This document shows, piece after piece, positions 26,717-35,712 of a DNA stretch of 64,000 nt (position 1 is its first letter; every line of letters starts with the position of its first letter). The stretch lies in NCBI GenBank assembly GCA_016710285.1, contig JADJXR010000001.1, forward strand, positions 3,102,501 to 3,166,500, written 5' to 3'. The translations under genes were made by a program, and so were the position numbers. The notes under the pieces are model-generated. The model was not told the DNA's origin, did no database searches, and saw only the letters and a program-made list of their open reading frames with translations. This stretch comes from Chlorobiota bacterium. Its GTDB lineage: Bacteria; Bacteroidota; Ignavibacteria; OLB7.

Positions 26717-29700
26717 TCATCGAAGAATCACCACCGGCGTTGCTGCCCATCCGTAATCGGTTTCCAACACCAGCTGATAAACTCCGCTGGAAAGATTAAG
26801 AACTGGTAGCTGCAGATGGTGATGCCCGGCGGCAACCACCTGCGGCGCGGTTTGGTGTTGGATGGCTCCATCAGCAGCCACAAGGCGGAAGCGGAGCGTT
26901 GCCCAGTCGGGAGCATCCACCTCAACGGTGATCTGGTCGCGCGCGGGTTGCGGGCTGATTTTCACCACGCGTGGTTGCGCCACAAACCGCAGCCCCGCTT
27001 CCCAGCAATCGCCAACAATGGCAAAGGTTCCGTTGACGGTGTCGGCACTCACGTTCCACTTGTTCCAAGCGAACGATTGGAACTGCAACGGAGTGATCTT
27101 CCGGTCCCCCAGCAACGCCGTTCCAAGCAGGGTTGCCAGTGTGTCGCTGTTGCGGTAATCGCCGGCGATGGTGAGCGTCACCTGGCCCGTGGTTTTGTCG
27201 CGGACCTGCGAGACCAGCTGGGCACCAATCACCGAATCGCACCGCAGGATTGCGTTGCTGAAGGAGATTGTGGTGCTGAAGGAATCGGGCGCGATCTGTT
27301 GGAACGTCGCAGGGTCGTGTATCCGAAGCGTGATTGGGAGCAGCACCTGGTGCCCCACGTAGGCCGATGCCACCGGAAGCGTCACCTGGGTGGAGGTCTG
27401 CCGGCCCGAACGCCCGAACAACGCCAGCGGCAGCGATTGATCGCAAAGTTTTTCGGCCACCAGAATGCTGTCGGCAACAATACCATCGGCGGCGGGCGCA
27501 AAGCGGATGGTGAGCGTTGAAGATTCCCCAGGCTGCACGATTGGCGGCGCGGCGGAAACAATGGTGAACGCCCCAACCGAGCGCGGCACATTCCATTCAA
27601 TCGGGAAGGTCCCGGTGTTGGTGGCGGTGATTGTTTGCTGGGCCGCTCCGCCGCTGGGGAGCAATCCAAAATCAATCGTTTGTGCCGAGAGTATGAAGCT
27701 GATGGTCTGTTTGATCCCCACCAATGGGACCCGAATTGCGGTGTCGGCACCGTCGTTCACCAGCACGGCGCGGGCCAGCGTCACCCCGTTGCTGCGGGGG
27801 CGGAACTGCGCCGTAATCGTTTGCGTGGCAAGGGGGGGAAGGGTGATTGGCGGCGCGCTTGGCAGCCGCAGCGTGAACTCGCCGTCGGGGTCATCTTCGA
27901 TTCGTATTTCGGTAATCGTCAGCGGGTCGGCCCCTTCGTTCGTAATCTGGAAGGTCCCTTCGGTCATGGTGTCGCGGTCGCAAACCAGTTGGCGGATGTT
28001 TGGGGTTGTGGCCGCCAACAGCGGTCGCGAGCCGAGCGTGTTCAGGGCAACCCGCAGCGTATCTGGGCCGCAATTTGGGCTGAAGGCCAGCCGTAATTCC
28101 GCTTGGAAAATCGCCCCCGCCGAACGCTGCAACGCGCGCACAGCAAACCGCGCGGAATCCCCCGGCAGGATTGCCCGAGGCGTTTGCCCTGGCATCAGCA
28201 AAAACTTGCTTGCATGGTTCCCAACAATGCCCGCATCGGTGATGGAAATCGGCAAGGTTCCGGTGTTCCACACCACCACGAACGTATCCACCGGGAAGCT
28301 GGCTGCGGGGTGGGTAAACGTCAGCGAGCCTTGCTCGGCACGTGCGCCGATGGTGTCGCGCTGGCCGGTGAGTGGGATTGCAAAGGGGCTGGCGGGGTCG
28401 TTTGATATCACCCGCAGCACGGCCCCTTTTGTGCCAGCCGTTGCTGGATTGAACCGCACCCGCAACGTGTCGCTTCCGCCGCCAGGGATCACCATTGGCG
28501 CGGCTGGGGTTGGCGGGTTCAGCAGTGCGAAGCCTTGATCGGCAGGAAGGATGTCGGCATTGGTGATGCTAAGCGGGATGTCGCCCAGGTTCTGCACGGC
28601 AATGATGGTGTCGTGCGGGGCGGCGGTGCAAACCGTTGTGGGGAATCCCACGCCAGCAACCGAGGCAAGCCGCTGCGGCGCAAGCCCGCGCCCGTACAGC
28701 GTTGTGGAAGCGTATCCACATTCGGTTGGAATGTTGTACTCCAATTCCGCCGTGATCCTTCCCGACGCAAGGGGCGCGAACCGCACCTGCACGTTTAGGC
28801 AATCCCCAGGCTGCAACGTAAACTTCCCGCCGGTGGAAAGAAGCCGGAACGCTCCGTTGGGCGGATTCAACTCCAATCGGCCCGAGATTGGTGCGGACCC
28901 GGTGTTGCACAGCGGGACGGTCAGCACCGTATCCTTGGCTTGGTTGCCAAGCACGATTTCGCCAAGCTCGGCCAGCGGGGTGAAGGTAAGGCCACAGGGG
29001 AGAAGGCCTTCGCCGCGAAGCGCAAGGGTGTCGGCAATTCCGCAAGGGCCAAAGATCACCAGCGTTGCCGAAAGCGTCCCGGCGCGTTGTGGGAAGAACC
29101 GAAGCTCAACAGTGCGGCGGTCGTTGGGGTTCAGGATGTCCGAAGTCAACCCCGATACGCCTTCGAACGAGGCGGAGTCGGGGCCAACAATGGCGAACGA
29201 GTCAATGGCGGCGGCAACGCTGCCAACATTGCAGATGGTTTGCGGCAGCAACGTGTCGCGCCGGCTGCCGATTGCTTGGCGGCCAAAATCCACCGTGCGG
29301 TTCGGGGTCCAGGGGCGAAGCAGGATGGAGGGGCGTGCAACCGTGAATGCTTGGCTGTTGCTGTCAACGCCGGCATCGGTGGGAAGCTGGAACGCGCGGA
29401 CGCTGTTGTTCCGAACATCGCAGAAATAGAGCGTGCCGTTGTACACCAGTGGCGACATCGGGAAATTGATCTTGCTTTCGTTGGCAAGTTTCCCTTCGCC
29501 GCTGTAGCCGGCAACCCCTGTTCCCGCCACCGTTCTTGTTGCTCCGGTCAGCAAGTTCACCCGAAGAATCCGGTTGTTGCTGGCATCGGTGATGAATAAG
29601 TTTTGGCCAACAACCGCCACCCCCGTTGGCGACCGCAGTTGCCAATTGCTGATTGGCTTGCTGCCGGGGTCGGTGCTTACTCCAACAAGGTCTTGAATCT

Positions 29701-31879
29701 GGTTTGCCCCCAAATCGGCGCGGCGCACAAGGTTGCTTCCTGCCTCGGCAATGAACATCTCATCCCCCTGCATCGCGATTCCGATGGGGGCAAGCAGATA
29801 CGCCCCGCGAGCGGTTCCCCGTTCCAGCAAAATCCGATTTCCCACTTCGGTGGAGATGGTTCCATCGGTAAGGCTAATGGCGCGGATGCGGTAGCTGTCG
29901 TCGGAGAAAAACAGGTAGGGGATGCCTTGCGATCCGTAGGACCCAAGGGTGAAATTTAGCGGGCCGTAGATCATCGCCGCCCGTGCATCGCCGCCGTCGC
30001 CGCTGAACCCCGCTTGGCCGATACCAGCAGCAGTGCTGATCTGCCCCGTGGCAAAATCCACCATGCGGACGCGGTGGTTATCGTGGTCGGCAATGTAGGC
30101 CCGGTCGTTCATGGCAAGCACCCCCGCCGGACCCGCCAGCCGTGCCTGGTTGGCCGGGCCTCCATCGCCGGAATTCCCCGGCGCGCCGGTTCCCGCCATG
30201 GTGCTGATAATCCCTGTCTGCAAGTTCACCACCCGCACCCGGTGCCCACCGGATTCGGCGATAAACAATCGGTTGTTGCTGATGGATATTCCCGTTGGGG
30301 AGCGTAGTTCGGCAGCGGTTGCTTGGATAAGGTCCCCACCGGGTCCGCCGCCAGCAACGGTGAAAAGTGGGGAAGAGGTAAAATCGTTTGCCGAGACGCG
30401 AATCCGGTACGGCCCGGCGCTTGGCGGTGCCCACATCATTTGGCCACCGGTGGCGGTGTCAATAAAGTGCCATTGCTTATCGCTGCCGGAATACTCCACC
30501 CAGACCTTCGTTTCGGGAGGGGGGCCGGCCCATTGAATCAGGATGCTGTCGCAGCCGGAATAGATTGCGCCACTGATGGGAGAAAGGAGTTGAATCTGGT
30601 CCCCTCCCTGCGCCGGACGGTCGCTGCCGCCGGCAAGGAAGATGTCGTTGGCGGGGCAAGGGTCGGTGGTAAGTTGCAGCAGTGCGGTGTAGGAGCCGTG
30701 CCGGTCGGCATCGAACCGGACGCTAAGGACGCGCTGCTGCCCGGCGTCCAGGGTGAACGGCGGCACGCTTCCCCCCCAATCGGTGATGCTGAACGGTTGC
30801 CCTGCGGTAATGGTCGCCCCCTGCACCGTGAACGGCCCGCGCTTTGCGGTGATGGTGCATTGCACCACCCGCCCGCTCCCTTCCGGATAACCACCAAACC
30901 AAAGGAACGCTGGCTGCGCTTCCAGCACCGCCACTTTTTCCTCGGGGGCTATGTATCGGACCTCGGCTTTTTTGCCGTGCGGGATTAACTCAATTTTGGC
31001 GGTGCGGAAGATGCTTTCGTCCCCGCAAATGGGTTTCACTTTCCAGCGAAGCGTGCACGGCGCGTAGCCCTGGTTGCTGATGGCAATCGAGCGATACACC
31101 CCCTGCATCTCCCCTTTGCTGTTGACGTTGCTGTACCACGTCCCGCCGGTTTCCTCGGCAATCTGCCGCAGCGAAAAAGGGATGGATAGGCCGATCGTGA
31201 TAACGTGAATCTCGATGTTTAAGGCCTTTGCATTGTTGATGATCTGCGACGTTTTTGTGATCGTCCCCGACAAGCCATCGGTAAGGAACACCAAGATGCG
31301 GCGGTTGTTGAGGGGGCGGTCGGAAAGCATGGTGATGCCGCCAAGCAGTGCGTCAAGAAATGCGGGGTTGTAGTCGGTCCCGCCATCGGCACGCATGGTG
31401 TCCATTGCGGCGATCAAATGGGAGGGGGAGGAGCGGAAATCGCAAAGGATGGAGGGCTTGGTGTTGAAGGCCGTCAGGGCAACCTCGCTTCCTTGCTGGA
31501 AATCGAACGTGGTTAAAAATGCGCGGGTCCCCTCCTTCACAACATCCAACCGCGAAACGCCCGATTCGGTTTCTTCAATCATCGAGCCGCTGTGGTCGTT
31601 CACCAGCACCACGCTGGCCGGGCCGGCATCCGTCGGTGGGGGGCATTGCGCTTGCACCACGGCCTGGGCCGCGACACCATTATCGGTAATCGAAAAATCA
31701 TCGGTGAAAAGGTTGGTGATTGGCCTTCCCGCGCCATCCAGCAAAAGGTACTTTGCCGAGATTTCAGGGTACGCCGAAGCATCCACGCCAAACACCGAAA
31801 ACGATTGCGCGGAAAGAGAACAAGCAAGGGAAAGAAGCAGCAGCAGAGAAGTCGTCGAGTATCGTAGCATCGGGGGCAT
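26717..31879 (-). CDS. vWA-NHL-ASH surface protein with T9SS tail
   Basis: 1720 residues, intact. The ATG at 31879 follows GAAGGTG at suitable spacing. Signal peptide 1-25 (LLLLLSLACSLSAQ). A vWA domain (about 88-270) has the metal-site motif with D95, S97 and S99 in NDHSGSM plus a later VFLTDG. The NHL-type propeller (about 505-830) has repeated VAG-G-(G/P)G-x-SGDGGPA and NNRLFIAESGGHRVRVV blocks. A long series of ASH/Hydin-like sandwiches follows (LRVISNDPASPFAIPLTGQR). The T9SS-type tail ends YGWAATPVVILR. Such proteins are exported by the Sec and T9SS machines and anchored outside; ligand unknown. Its last 130 residues or so are nearly identical, also in DNA, to the upstream paralogue although the rest has diverged. 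Confidence 0.85.
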   Translation of the reverse strand: MPPMLRYSTTSLLLLLSLACSLSAQSFSVFGVDASAYPEISAKYLLLDGAGRPITNLFTDDFSITDNGVAAQAVVQAQCPPPTDAGPASVVLVNDHSGSMIEETESGVSRLDVVKEGTRAFLTTFDFQQGSEVALTAFNTKPSILCDFRSSPSHLIAAMDTMRADGGTDYNPAFLDALLGGITMLSDRPLNNRRILVFLTDGLSGTITKTSQIINNAKALNIEIHVITIGLSIPFSLRQIAEETGGTWYSNVNSKGEMQGVYRSIAISNQGYAPCTLRWKVKPICGDESIFRTAKIELIPHGKKAEVRYIAPEEKVAVLEAQPAFLWFGGYPEGSGRVVQCTITAKRGPFTVQGATITAGQPFSITDWGGSVPPFTLDAGQQRVLSVRFDADRHGSYTALLQLTTDPCPANDIFLAGGSDRPAQGGDQIQLLSPISGAIYSGCDSILIQWAGPPPETKVWVEYSGSDKQWHFIDTATGGQMMWAPPSAGPYRIRVSANDFTSSPLFTVAGGGPGGDLIQATAAELRSPTGISISNNRLFIAESGGHRVRVVNLQTGIISTMAGTGAPGNSGDGGPANQARLAGPAGVLAMNDRAYIADHDNHRVRMVDFATGQISTAAGIGQAGFSGDGGDARAAMIYGPLNFTLGSYGSQGIPYLFFSDDSYRIRAISLTDGTISTEVGNRILLERGTARGAYLLAPIGIAMQGDEMFIAEAGSNLVRRADLGANQIQDLVGVSTDPGSKPISNWQLRSPTGVAVVGQNLFITDASNNRILRVNLLTGATRTVAGTGVAGYSGEGKLANESKINFPMSPLVYNGTLYFCDVRNNSVRAFQLPTDAGVDSNSQAFTVARPSILLRPWTPNRTVDFGRQAIGSRRDTLLPQTICNVGSVAAAIDSFAIVGPDSASFEGVSGLTSDILNPNDRRTVELRFFPQRAGTLSATLVIFGPCGIADTLALRGEGLLPCGLTFTPLAELGEIVLGNQAKDTVLTVPLCNTGSAPISGRLELNPPNGAFRLLSTGGKFTLQPGDCLNVQVRFAPLASGRITAELEYNIPTECGYASTTLYGRGLAPQRLASVAGVGFPTTVCTAAPHDTIIAVQNLGDIPLSITNADILPADQGFALLNPPTPAAPMVIPGGGSDTLRVRFNPATAGTKGAVLRVISNDPASPFAIPLTGQRDTIGARAEQGSLTFTHPAASFPVDTFVVVWNTGTLPISITDAGIVGNHASKFLLMPGQTPRAILPGDSARFAVRALQRSAGAIFQAELRLAFSPNCGPDTLRVALNTLGSRPLLAATTPNIRQLVCDRDTMTEGTFQITNEGADPLTITEIRIEDDPDGEFTLRLPSAPPITLPPLATQTITAQFRPRSNGVTLARAVLVNDGADTAIRVPLVGIKQTISFILSAQTIDFGLLPSGGAAQQTITATNTGTFPIEWNVPRSVGAFTIVSAAPPIVQPGESSTLTIRFAPAADGIVADSILVAEKLCDQSLPLALFGRSGRQTSTQVTLPVASAYVGHQVLLPITLRIHDPATFQQIAPDSFSTTISFSNAILRCDSVIGAQLVSQVRDKTTGQVTLTIAGDYRNSDTLATLLGTALLGDRKITPLQFQSFAWNKWNVSADTVNGTFAIVGDCWEAGLRFVAQPRVVKISPQPARDQITVEVDAPDWATLRFRLVAADGAIQHQTAPQVVAAGHHHLQLPVLNLSSGVYQLVLETDYGWAATPVVILR

Positions 31880-32049
31880 AACACACCTTCAATAAGGTTG
31901 ATACAAACGACCGAAATGGAGACGCAGAAAAATCACACTTCCCCCCAAGAAAAACAAGAGAGGAGAGGGAGTTTTTTCGCGATCTACCGGCGGTAAACCG
32001 ATGCACCGTTGCGATGCACGCCCCCGGGGAAGCCAAACCACTTGGGGAG

Positions 32050-32682
32050 CTAATACCCCAATTCTTTCAGCCGCGATTCCGTTAGCCCCGCGTTGGCCGG
32101 GGCCACAAGGTTGCGGATGTACTTCCCCAGCATATCGAACTCTAGATTCACAGCATCCCCTTCGCGCAGGTCGCGGAACGTCGTCACCGAAAACGTGTGG
32201 GGGATCACCGAAACCATGCAGGCCGATTCCCCCACCTGCGCCACCGTCAGCGACACACCGTTAATGGCGATGGAGCCAACCGGAATCACCAACGGAGCAA
32301 AGCTGTCGGGATAGCGAACCCAGTAGAGCCAGGAGCTTTCGCGGGTGGTGGCTTCGGCAACCGTGCCAACGCAATCCACATGGCCCTGCACAAAATGGCC
32401 GCCAATCCTGTCGCCAACCCGCAAGGCACGCTCAAGGTTTACGGCGGTTCCGCTGGCAAAGCTCCCCAGTGTGGTTTTCTTCAGCGTTTCCTCCACGGCC
32501 ACCACTGCGAACCAATCGCTTCCCCGTTCCACCACGGTTTGGCAGCAGCCGTTCAGGGCGATTGAGTCATCAATCTTCAGATCATCCATCACGCGGCTTC
32601 CGGTAAGTTCAAGCCGCACCGCGCCCCCCTCGCGAATCGCCCTGCGGACCGTCCCGATTTCTTCAACTAATCCAGTGAACAT
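32050..32682 (-). CDS. ribE: Riboflavin synthase, alpha chain
   Basis: 210 residues, normal length. The enzyme makes riboflavin from two molecules of 6,7-dimethyl-8-ribityllumazine in the cytoplasm. It shows the family N-terminus MFTGLVEEIGTV and the internal duplication of two lumazine-binding barrels: NGCCQTVV in the first matches NGVSLTVA in the second, and GDRIGGHFVQGHVDCVGTVA starts the second half. The NGCCQTVV variant is slightly unusual (family more often has V-C-L). It lies 27 bp downstream of the small gene at 32710-32976, so the two are probably one operon. No FMN riboswitch seen upstream. The other rib genes are not in the window. Confidence 0.95.
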   Translation of the reverse strand: MFTGLVEEIGTVRRAIREGGAVRLELTGSRVMDDLKIDDSIALNGCCQTVVERGSDWFAVVAVEETLKKTTLGSFASGTAVNLERALRVGDRIGGHFVQGHVDCVGTVAEATTRESSWLYWVRYPDSFAPLVIPVGSIAINGVSLTVAQVGESACMVSVIPHTFSVTTFRDLREGDAVNLEFDMLGKYIRNLVAPANAGLTESRLKELGY

Positions 32683-32709
32683 GGCTGGTTTGTGTGGTTC
32701 GGATGGAGT

Positions 32710-32976
32710 TTAGGCGTATTTCAGCGTCGCGATTTCATCCTCAATCACCTCGCGCAAGGCCGGCTTGATAAAACGATCCTGAAGCCCAACCGAATGGAGC
32801 GACCGAGCGATGATATGAATACGCCGCCCCATATCGTGGCGGCGGTTGACAAGGATTACGCGTTGGCTTTTAACAGTGCAGAGACCTCCATCGAAGTCCC
32901 CAAGTTCCGAGCGGATGGAGAGGCCCATCTCCTGCGCGAGCATCTTCAGCTCGTCGTAGATTTCTTGGTGAGTCAT
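32710..32976 (-). CDS. Small conserved protein upstream of ribE
   Basis: 88 residues from the ATG at 32976 (MTHQEIYDELKMLAQEMGLS); the extension upstream is not supported. The layout EIYDELKMLAQEMGLSIRSE, then GDFDGGLCTVKSQRVILVNR and FIKPALREVIEDEIA, resembles a small hypothetical family that I recall from Bacteroidota and related phyla. There is no signal peptide. GGLC and the RRHD stretch could be functional, but no role is known to me. Its position 27 bp before ribE suggests co-transcription; whether it serves riboflavin synthesis is untested. A TATTTTG sequence shortly upstream may be the promoter. Confidence 0.72.
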   Translation of the reverse strand: MTHQEIYDELKMLAQEMGLSIRSELGDFDGGLCTVKSQRVILVNRRHDMGRRIHIIARSLHSVGLQDRFIKPALREVIEDEIATLKYA

Positions 32977-33040
32977 AGATGCCAGCAAAATAAAATTTTG
33001 ATGATGTTGGGCAAGGGTGGGGGGGATAAGAGACAAACCA

Positions 33041-33125
33041 AGGTAGCCGCCCCGACCTCCGTCGGGATTGATAAAAGGTCTTTAGCCTTCGGCGTATCAG
33101 ACTGGGCAGGCTAAATACCTTGTCG
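33041..33125. repeat. Single copy of the dispersed palindromic repeat
   Basis: It contains GGTAGCCGCCCCGAC-ctcc-GTCGGG, ATTGATAAAAGG and TCTTTAGCCTTCGG, almost base for base like the first unit at 26267. It lies between the small ribE-linked gene and hemH. Confidence 0.8.
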
Positions 33126-33181
33126 GGGCTATTTTCAAATCAAGACAGAAAGCCGTTTGGCGCAAGCCGTATTTTCCCCGC

Positions 33182-34204
33182 ATGGAACAAATAGGTGTGA
33201 TCTTGTTGAACCTGGGCGGCCCCGACTCGTTGGAGGCTATCCGCCCGTTCCTTCGCAACCTTTTTCTTGATCCAGAGATCATCAGAATCCCACTTCCCAA
33301 GCCGTTGGAAAAGCTCTTTCCCAGGAAGCTGTTTGCGGAGGTTGTTGCGTGGCGGCGCACCCCAAAAGTGCGCCCGAACTACCAACAGATTGGGGGGAAA
33401 TCGCCGCTGGTGGAGCGAACCGTGGCCCAGGCCCAGGCGTTGGAGTCGGAGCTGAACCGCCGCTTTGCCGGAACAGCGCAGTTCCATGTGAAATTGGGGA
33501 TGCGCTACTGGCATCCGTTCACCCAGGCTGCCGCCAACGAGTTCCGCAGCCAGGGGATTCGGAACGTCTTCTTGCTCCCCCTGTATCCGCAATATTCCCG
33601 CACCACCACCGGCTCCAGCGTGAAAGAATGGCGGGACCTTCACCGCAGCCAGTTCGGGCGTTGGTTCCGGGTGAAGTCGGTGCGCGATTACTACAGCCAC
33701 CCGCAATACATCGCCTCGATCAACGAACGGATTGAAGCCACCATCCGCAGCAAGTTCAGCGATGCCGAACGGCGCGGGCTTCACCTGCTTTTCTCGGCTC
33801 ACGGCACCCCAATTTCCGAAGTAAAAGCCGGCGACCCGTATTCGGGGCAGATTCGGAAAACCGTGGAGTTGGTGATGGAGCTTCGCGGCAACGATTACCC
33901 CCACCATCTCTCGTTCCAAAGCCGCGTGGGACCGGTGAAATGGCTGCAACCATACACCCAGGATACGATTGCCGAATTAGGGAAGAAAGGGGTGAACAGC
34001 CTGCTGGTGATCCCCATTGCGTTCGTTACGGACCACATCGAGACGCTGCACGAAATTGACATCGAGTTCCGCGAAGAAGCCCACCACGCGGGGATTGCGA
34101 AGTACGAAGTGATGTACGCCCTAAACGCCGAACCTCCATTCATCGCCGCCCTTGCCGACGTTGTGGAACGGAGGTACAAAGGGCGGATCCACAGCCACGG
34201 ATAA
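33182..34204 (+). CDS. hemH: Ferrochelatase
   Basis: 340 residues, usual length. It inserts ferrous iron into protoporphyrin IX, the last step of protoheme synthesis. Family marks: N-terminus IGVILLNLGGPDSLEAIRPF, LKLGMRYWHPFT (about 104-114), LLPLYPQYSRTTTGSS (131-146), the catalytic histidine H207 in LLFSAHGTP, and the acidic residue E287 in FVTDHIETLHEID. Its use of protoporphyrin agrees with the adjacent protoporphyrinogen oxidase. First gene of hemH-hemG-hemB-hemL, with 114 bp to hemG. A TATTTTCC box ends 7 bp before the ATG, and could be a -7-like element giving a very short leader. Confidence 0.96.
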   Translation: MEQIGVILLNLGGPDSLEAIRPFLRNLFLDPEIIRIPLPKPLEKLFPRKLFAEVVAWRRTPKVRPNYQQIGGKSPLVERTVAQAQALESELNRRFAGTAQFHVKLGMRYWHPFTQAAANEFRSQGIRNVFLLPLYPQYSRTTTGSSVKEWRDLHRSQFGRWFRVKSVRDYYSHPQYIASINERIEATIRSKFSDAERRGLHLLFSAHGTPISEVKAGDPYSGQIRKTVELVMELRGNDYPHHLSFQSRVGPVKWLQPYTQDTIAELGKKGVNSLLVIPIAFVTDHIETLHEIDIEFREEAHHAGIAKYEVMYALNAEPPFIAALADVVERRYKGRIHSHG

Positions 34205-34318
34205 GCCGCAAACCCGGGACCACAGGAACAACGGAACAGCCTTCGGCACGCATAACCGAATCATACAGTTGGGGTAATTCTTTCCAAGATTTCTTTCACG
34301 GCACGCGCTTCCATCATC

Positions 34319-35710
34319 ATGCTCTCCTCCCTTATCATCGGCGGCGGTATCTCCGGCGCGGCATTGCTCCACTACCTTGCCGAGGCTGGGGATGATGTGA
34401 TGCTGCTGGAGAAAGGGGAGCGGCTTGGCGGGGTTATCGGAAGTTACCGGAACGAAGCCGGGGCGTTGGTGGAAACCGGGCCGAACAGCACCCAAACCAG
34501 CAATCCCGATTTCCTCCATCTGGTTGCATCGCTGGGCCTGCTGGACCAAATGGTTGAGGCGGACCCGCTGGCCCGCAATCGCTACATCCTTCGCGGCGGG
34601 AAGCTCCACCCTGTGCCGATGTCACCTCCGGCATTTCTTCGTTCCTCACTCTTTTCTGCTTCGGCAAAACTGCGGCTTCTGCGCGAGCCGTTTGTTGGCC
34701 CTGCCCCGGCAGGTTCGGCGCAGGAGGAATCGGTGGCGGAGTTCGTTCGGCGGCGGATTGGGCCGGAGTTTTTGGAGTATGCTATCAACCCGTTTGTCTC
34801 GGGGGTGTATGCCGGGCGGCCAGAGCAATTATCGCTGCGCCATGCCTTCCCAAAACTCCATGCCCTTGAGCAACAGTATGGGAGTTTGATTCGCGGGGCA
34901 ATTCGTGGCGGGCGGGCGCGGCGGCAGGCCGCAAAACGGGGCCAGGTCCCGCGCGACCGCGCCAAGCTGGTCTCCTTCCGTGAAGGAATGGGGGTGATTC
35001 CCGCCGCGATTGAAGCGCGATGGGGTCGCCAAGTTCGGCTGGGCGCGCCGGTGGACCGCTTGGAACGCCAGGCCGATGGCGGCTGGCTGGCGGTTTCGGG
35101 GGGGGATGTTTTCCGCGCCAAAAGGGTGATCCTTGCAACCGATGCCGGCACAGCTGCGGGGCTTCTGGAACCGCACCACGCCCCGGCGGCGCAATCGCTG
35201 CGGGGGATTGAGTATCCCCCGGTTGCCGCTGCCGTCAGCACGTACCGCCGCGCCGACATCCGCCACCCGCTTGATGGCTTTGGGATGCTGATCCCCGAAG
35301 TTGAAAACCGGAAGATTCTTGGGGTGATCTTCTCCTCCACCTTGTTCCCGCAGCGTGCCCCGCAGGGGATGGTGACGTTGACAACGTTTCTTGGCGGTGC
35401 GCGCCAGCCGGAAGTCGCGCTGCTTGGTCAGGATCGGCTCCGCCAACTTGTCTTTGGCGAACACGCGGCGTTGCTTGGTGCCGCCGCGCCGCCCCGCACG
35501 TTCAACCTATCGGTGTGGCCGCGGGGGATACCGCAGTACAACGTTGGCTACGGCGGGGTGCTGCGGGCGATTGAGGCTGCCGCGAAGGACCTGCCGGGGC
35601 TGCATCTTGTTGGAAATTACCACGGGGGCGTTTCCGTGGCCGACTGCGTGAAATCTGCCCGCGCACTGGCCGCAACCCTTCTTGCACACACGACAAACCC
35701 AAACCGTTGA
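34319..35710 (+). CDS. hemG: Protoporphyrinogen oxidase, FAD-dependent HemY type
   Basis: 463 residues. This flavoprotein oxidises protoporphyrinogen IX to protoporphyrin IX with oxygen. The FAD-binding Rossmann motif is at the N-terminus (SLIIGGGISGAALLHYLAEA, then E-K-G-E-R-L-G-G). The family mid-section follows: VETGPNSTQT, then EFVRRRIGPEFLEYAINPFV and SGVYAGRPEQLSLRHAFPKL. The C-terminal FAD block is GLHLVGNYHGGVSVADCVKS. It is the enzyme named HemY or PgoX elsewhere; pipelines often write hemG. It is unrelated to the small flavodoxin-like HemG of E. coli. Its presence implies an oxygen-using route at this step. hemB follows after 2 bp. Confidence 0.93.
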   Translation: MLSSLIIGGGISGAALLHYLAEAGDDVMLLEKGERLGGVIGSYRNEAGALVETGPNSTQTSNPDFLHLVASLGLLDQMVEADPLARNRYILRGGKLHPVPMSPPAFLRSSLFSASAKLRLLREPFVGPAPAGSAQEESVAEFVRRRIGPEFLEYAINPFVSGVYAGRPEQLSLRHAFPKLHALEQQYGSLIRGAIRGGRARRQAAKRGQVPRDRAKLVSFREGMGVIPAAIEARWGRQVRLGAPVDRLERQADGGWLAVSGGDVFRAKRVILATDAGTAAGLLEPHHAPAAQSLRGIEYPPVAAAVSTYRRADIRHPLDGFGMLIPEVENRKILGVIFSSTLFPQRAPQGMVTLTTFLGGARQPEVALLGQDRLRQLVFGEHAALLGAAAPPRTFNLSVWPRGIPQYNVGYGGVLRAIEAAAKDLPGLHLVGNYHGGVSVADCVKSARALAATLLAHTTNPNR

Positions 35711-35712
35711 TT

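Noticed and set aside
31880..32049. Regulatory RNA or small gene between the vWA gene and ribE
   Set aside because: No hairpin, conserved motif or plausible frame was seen in the 170 bp.
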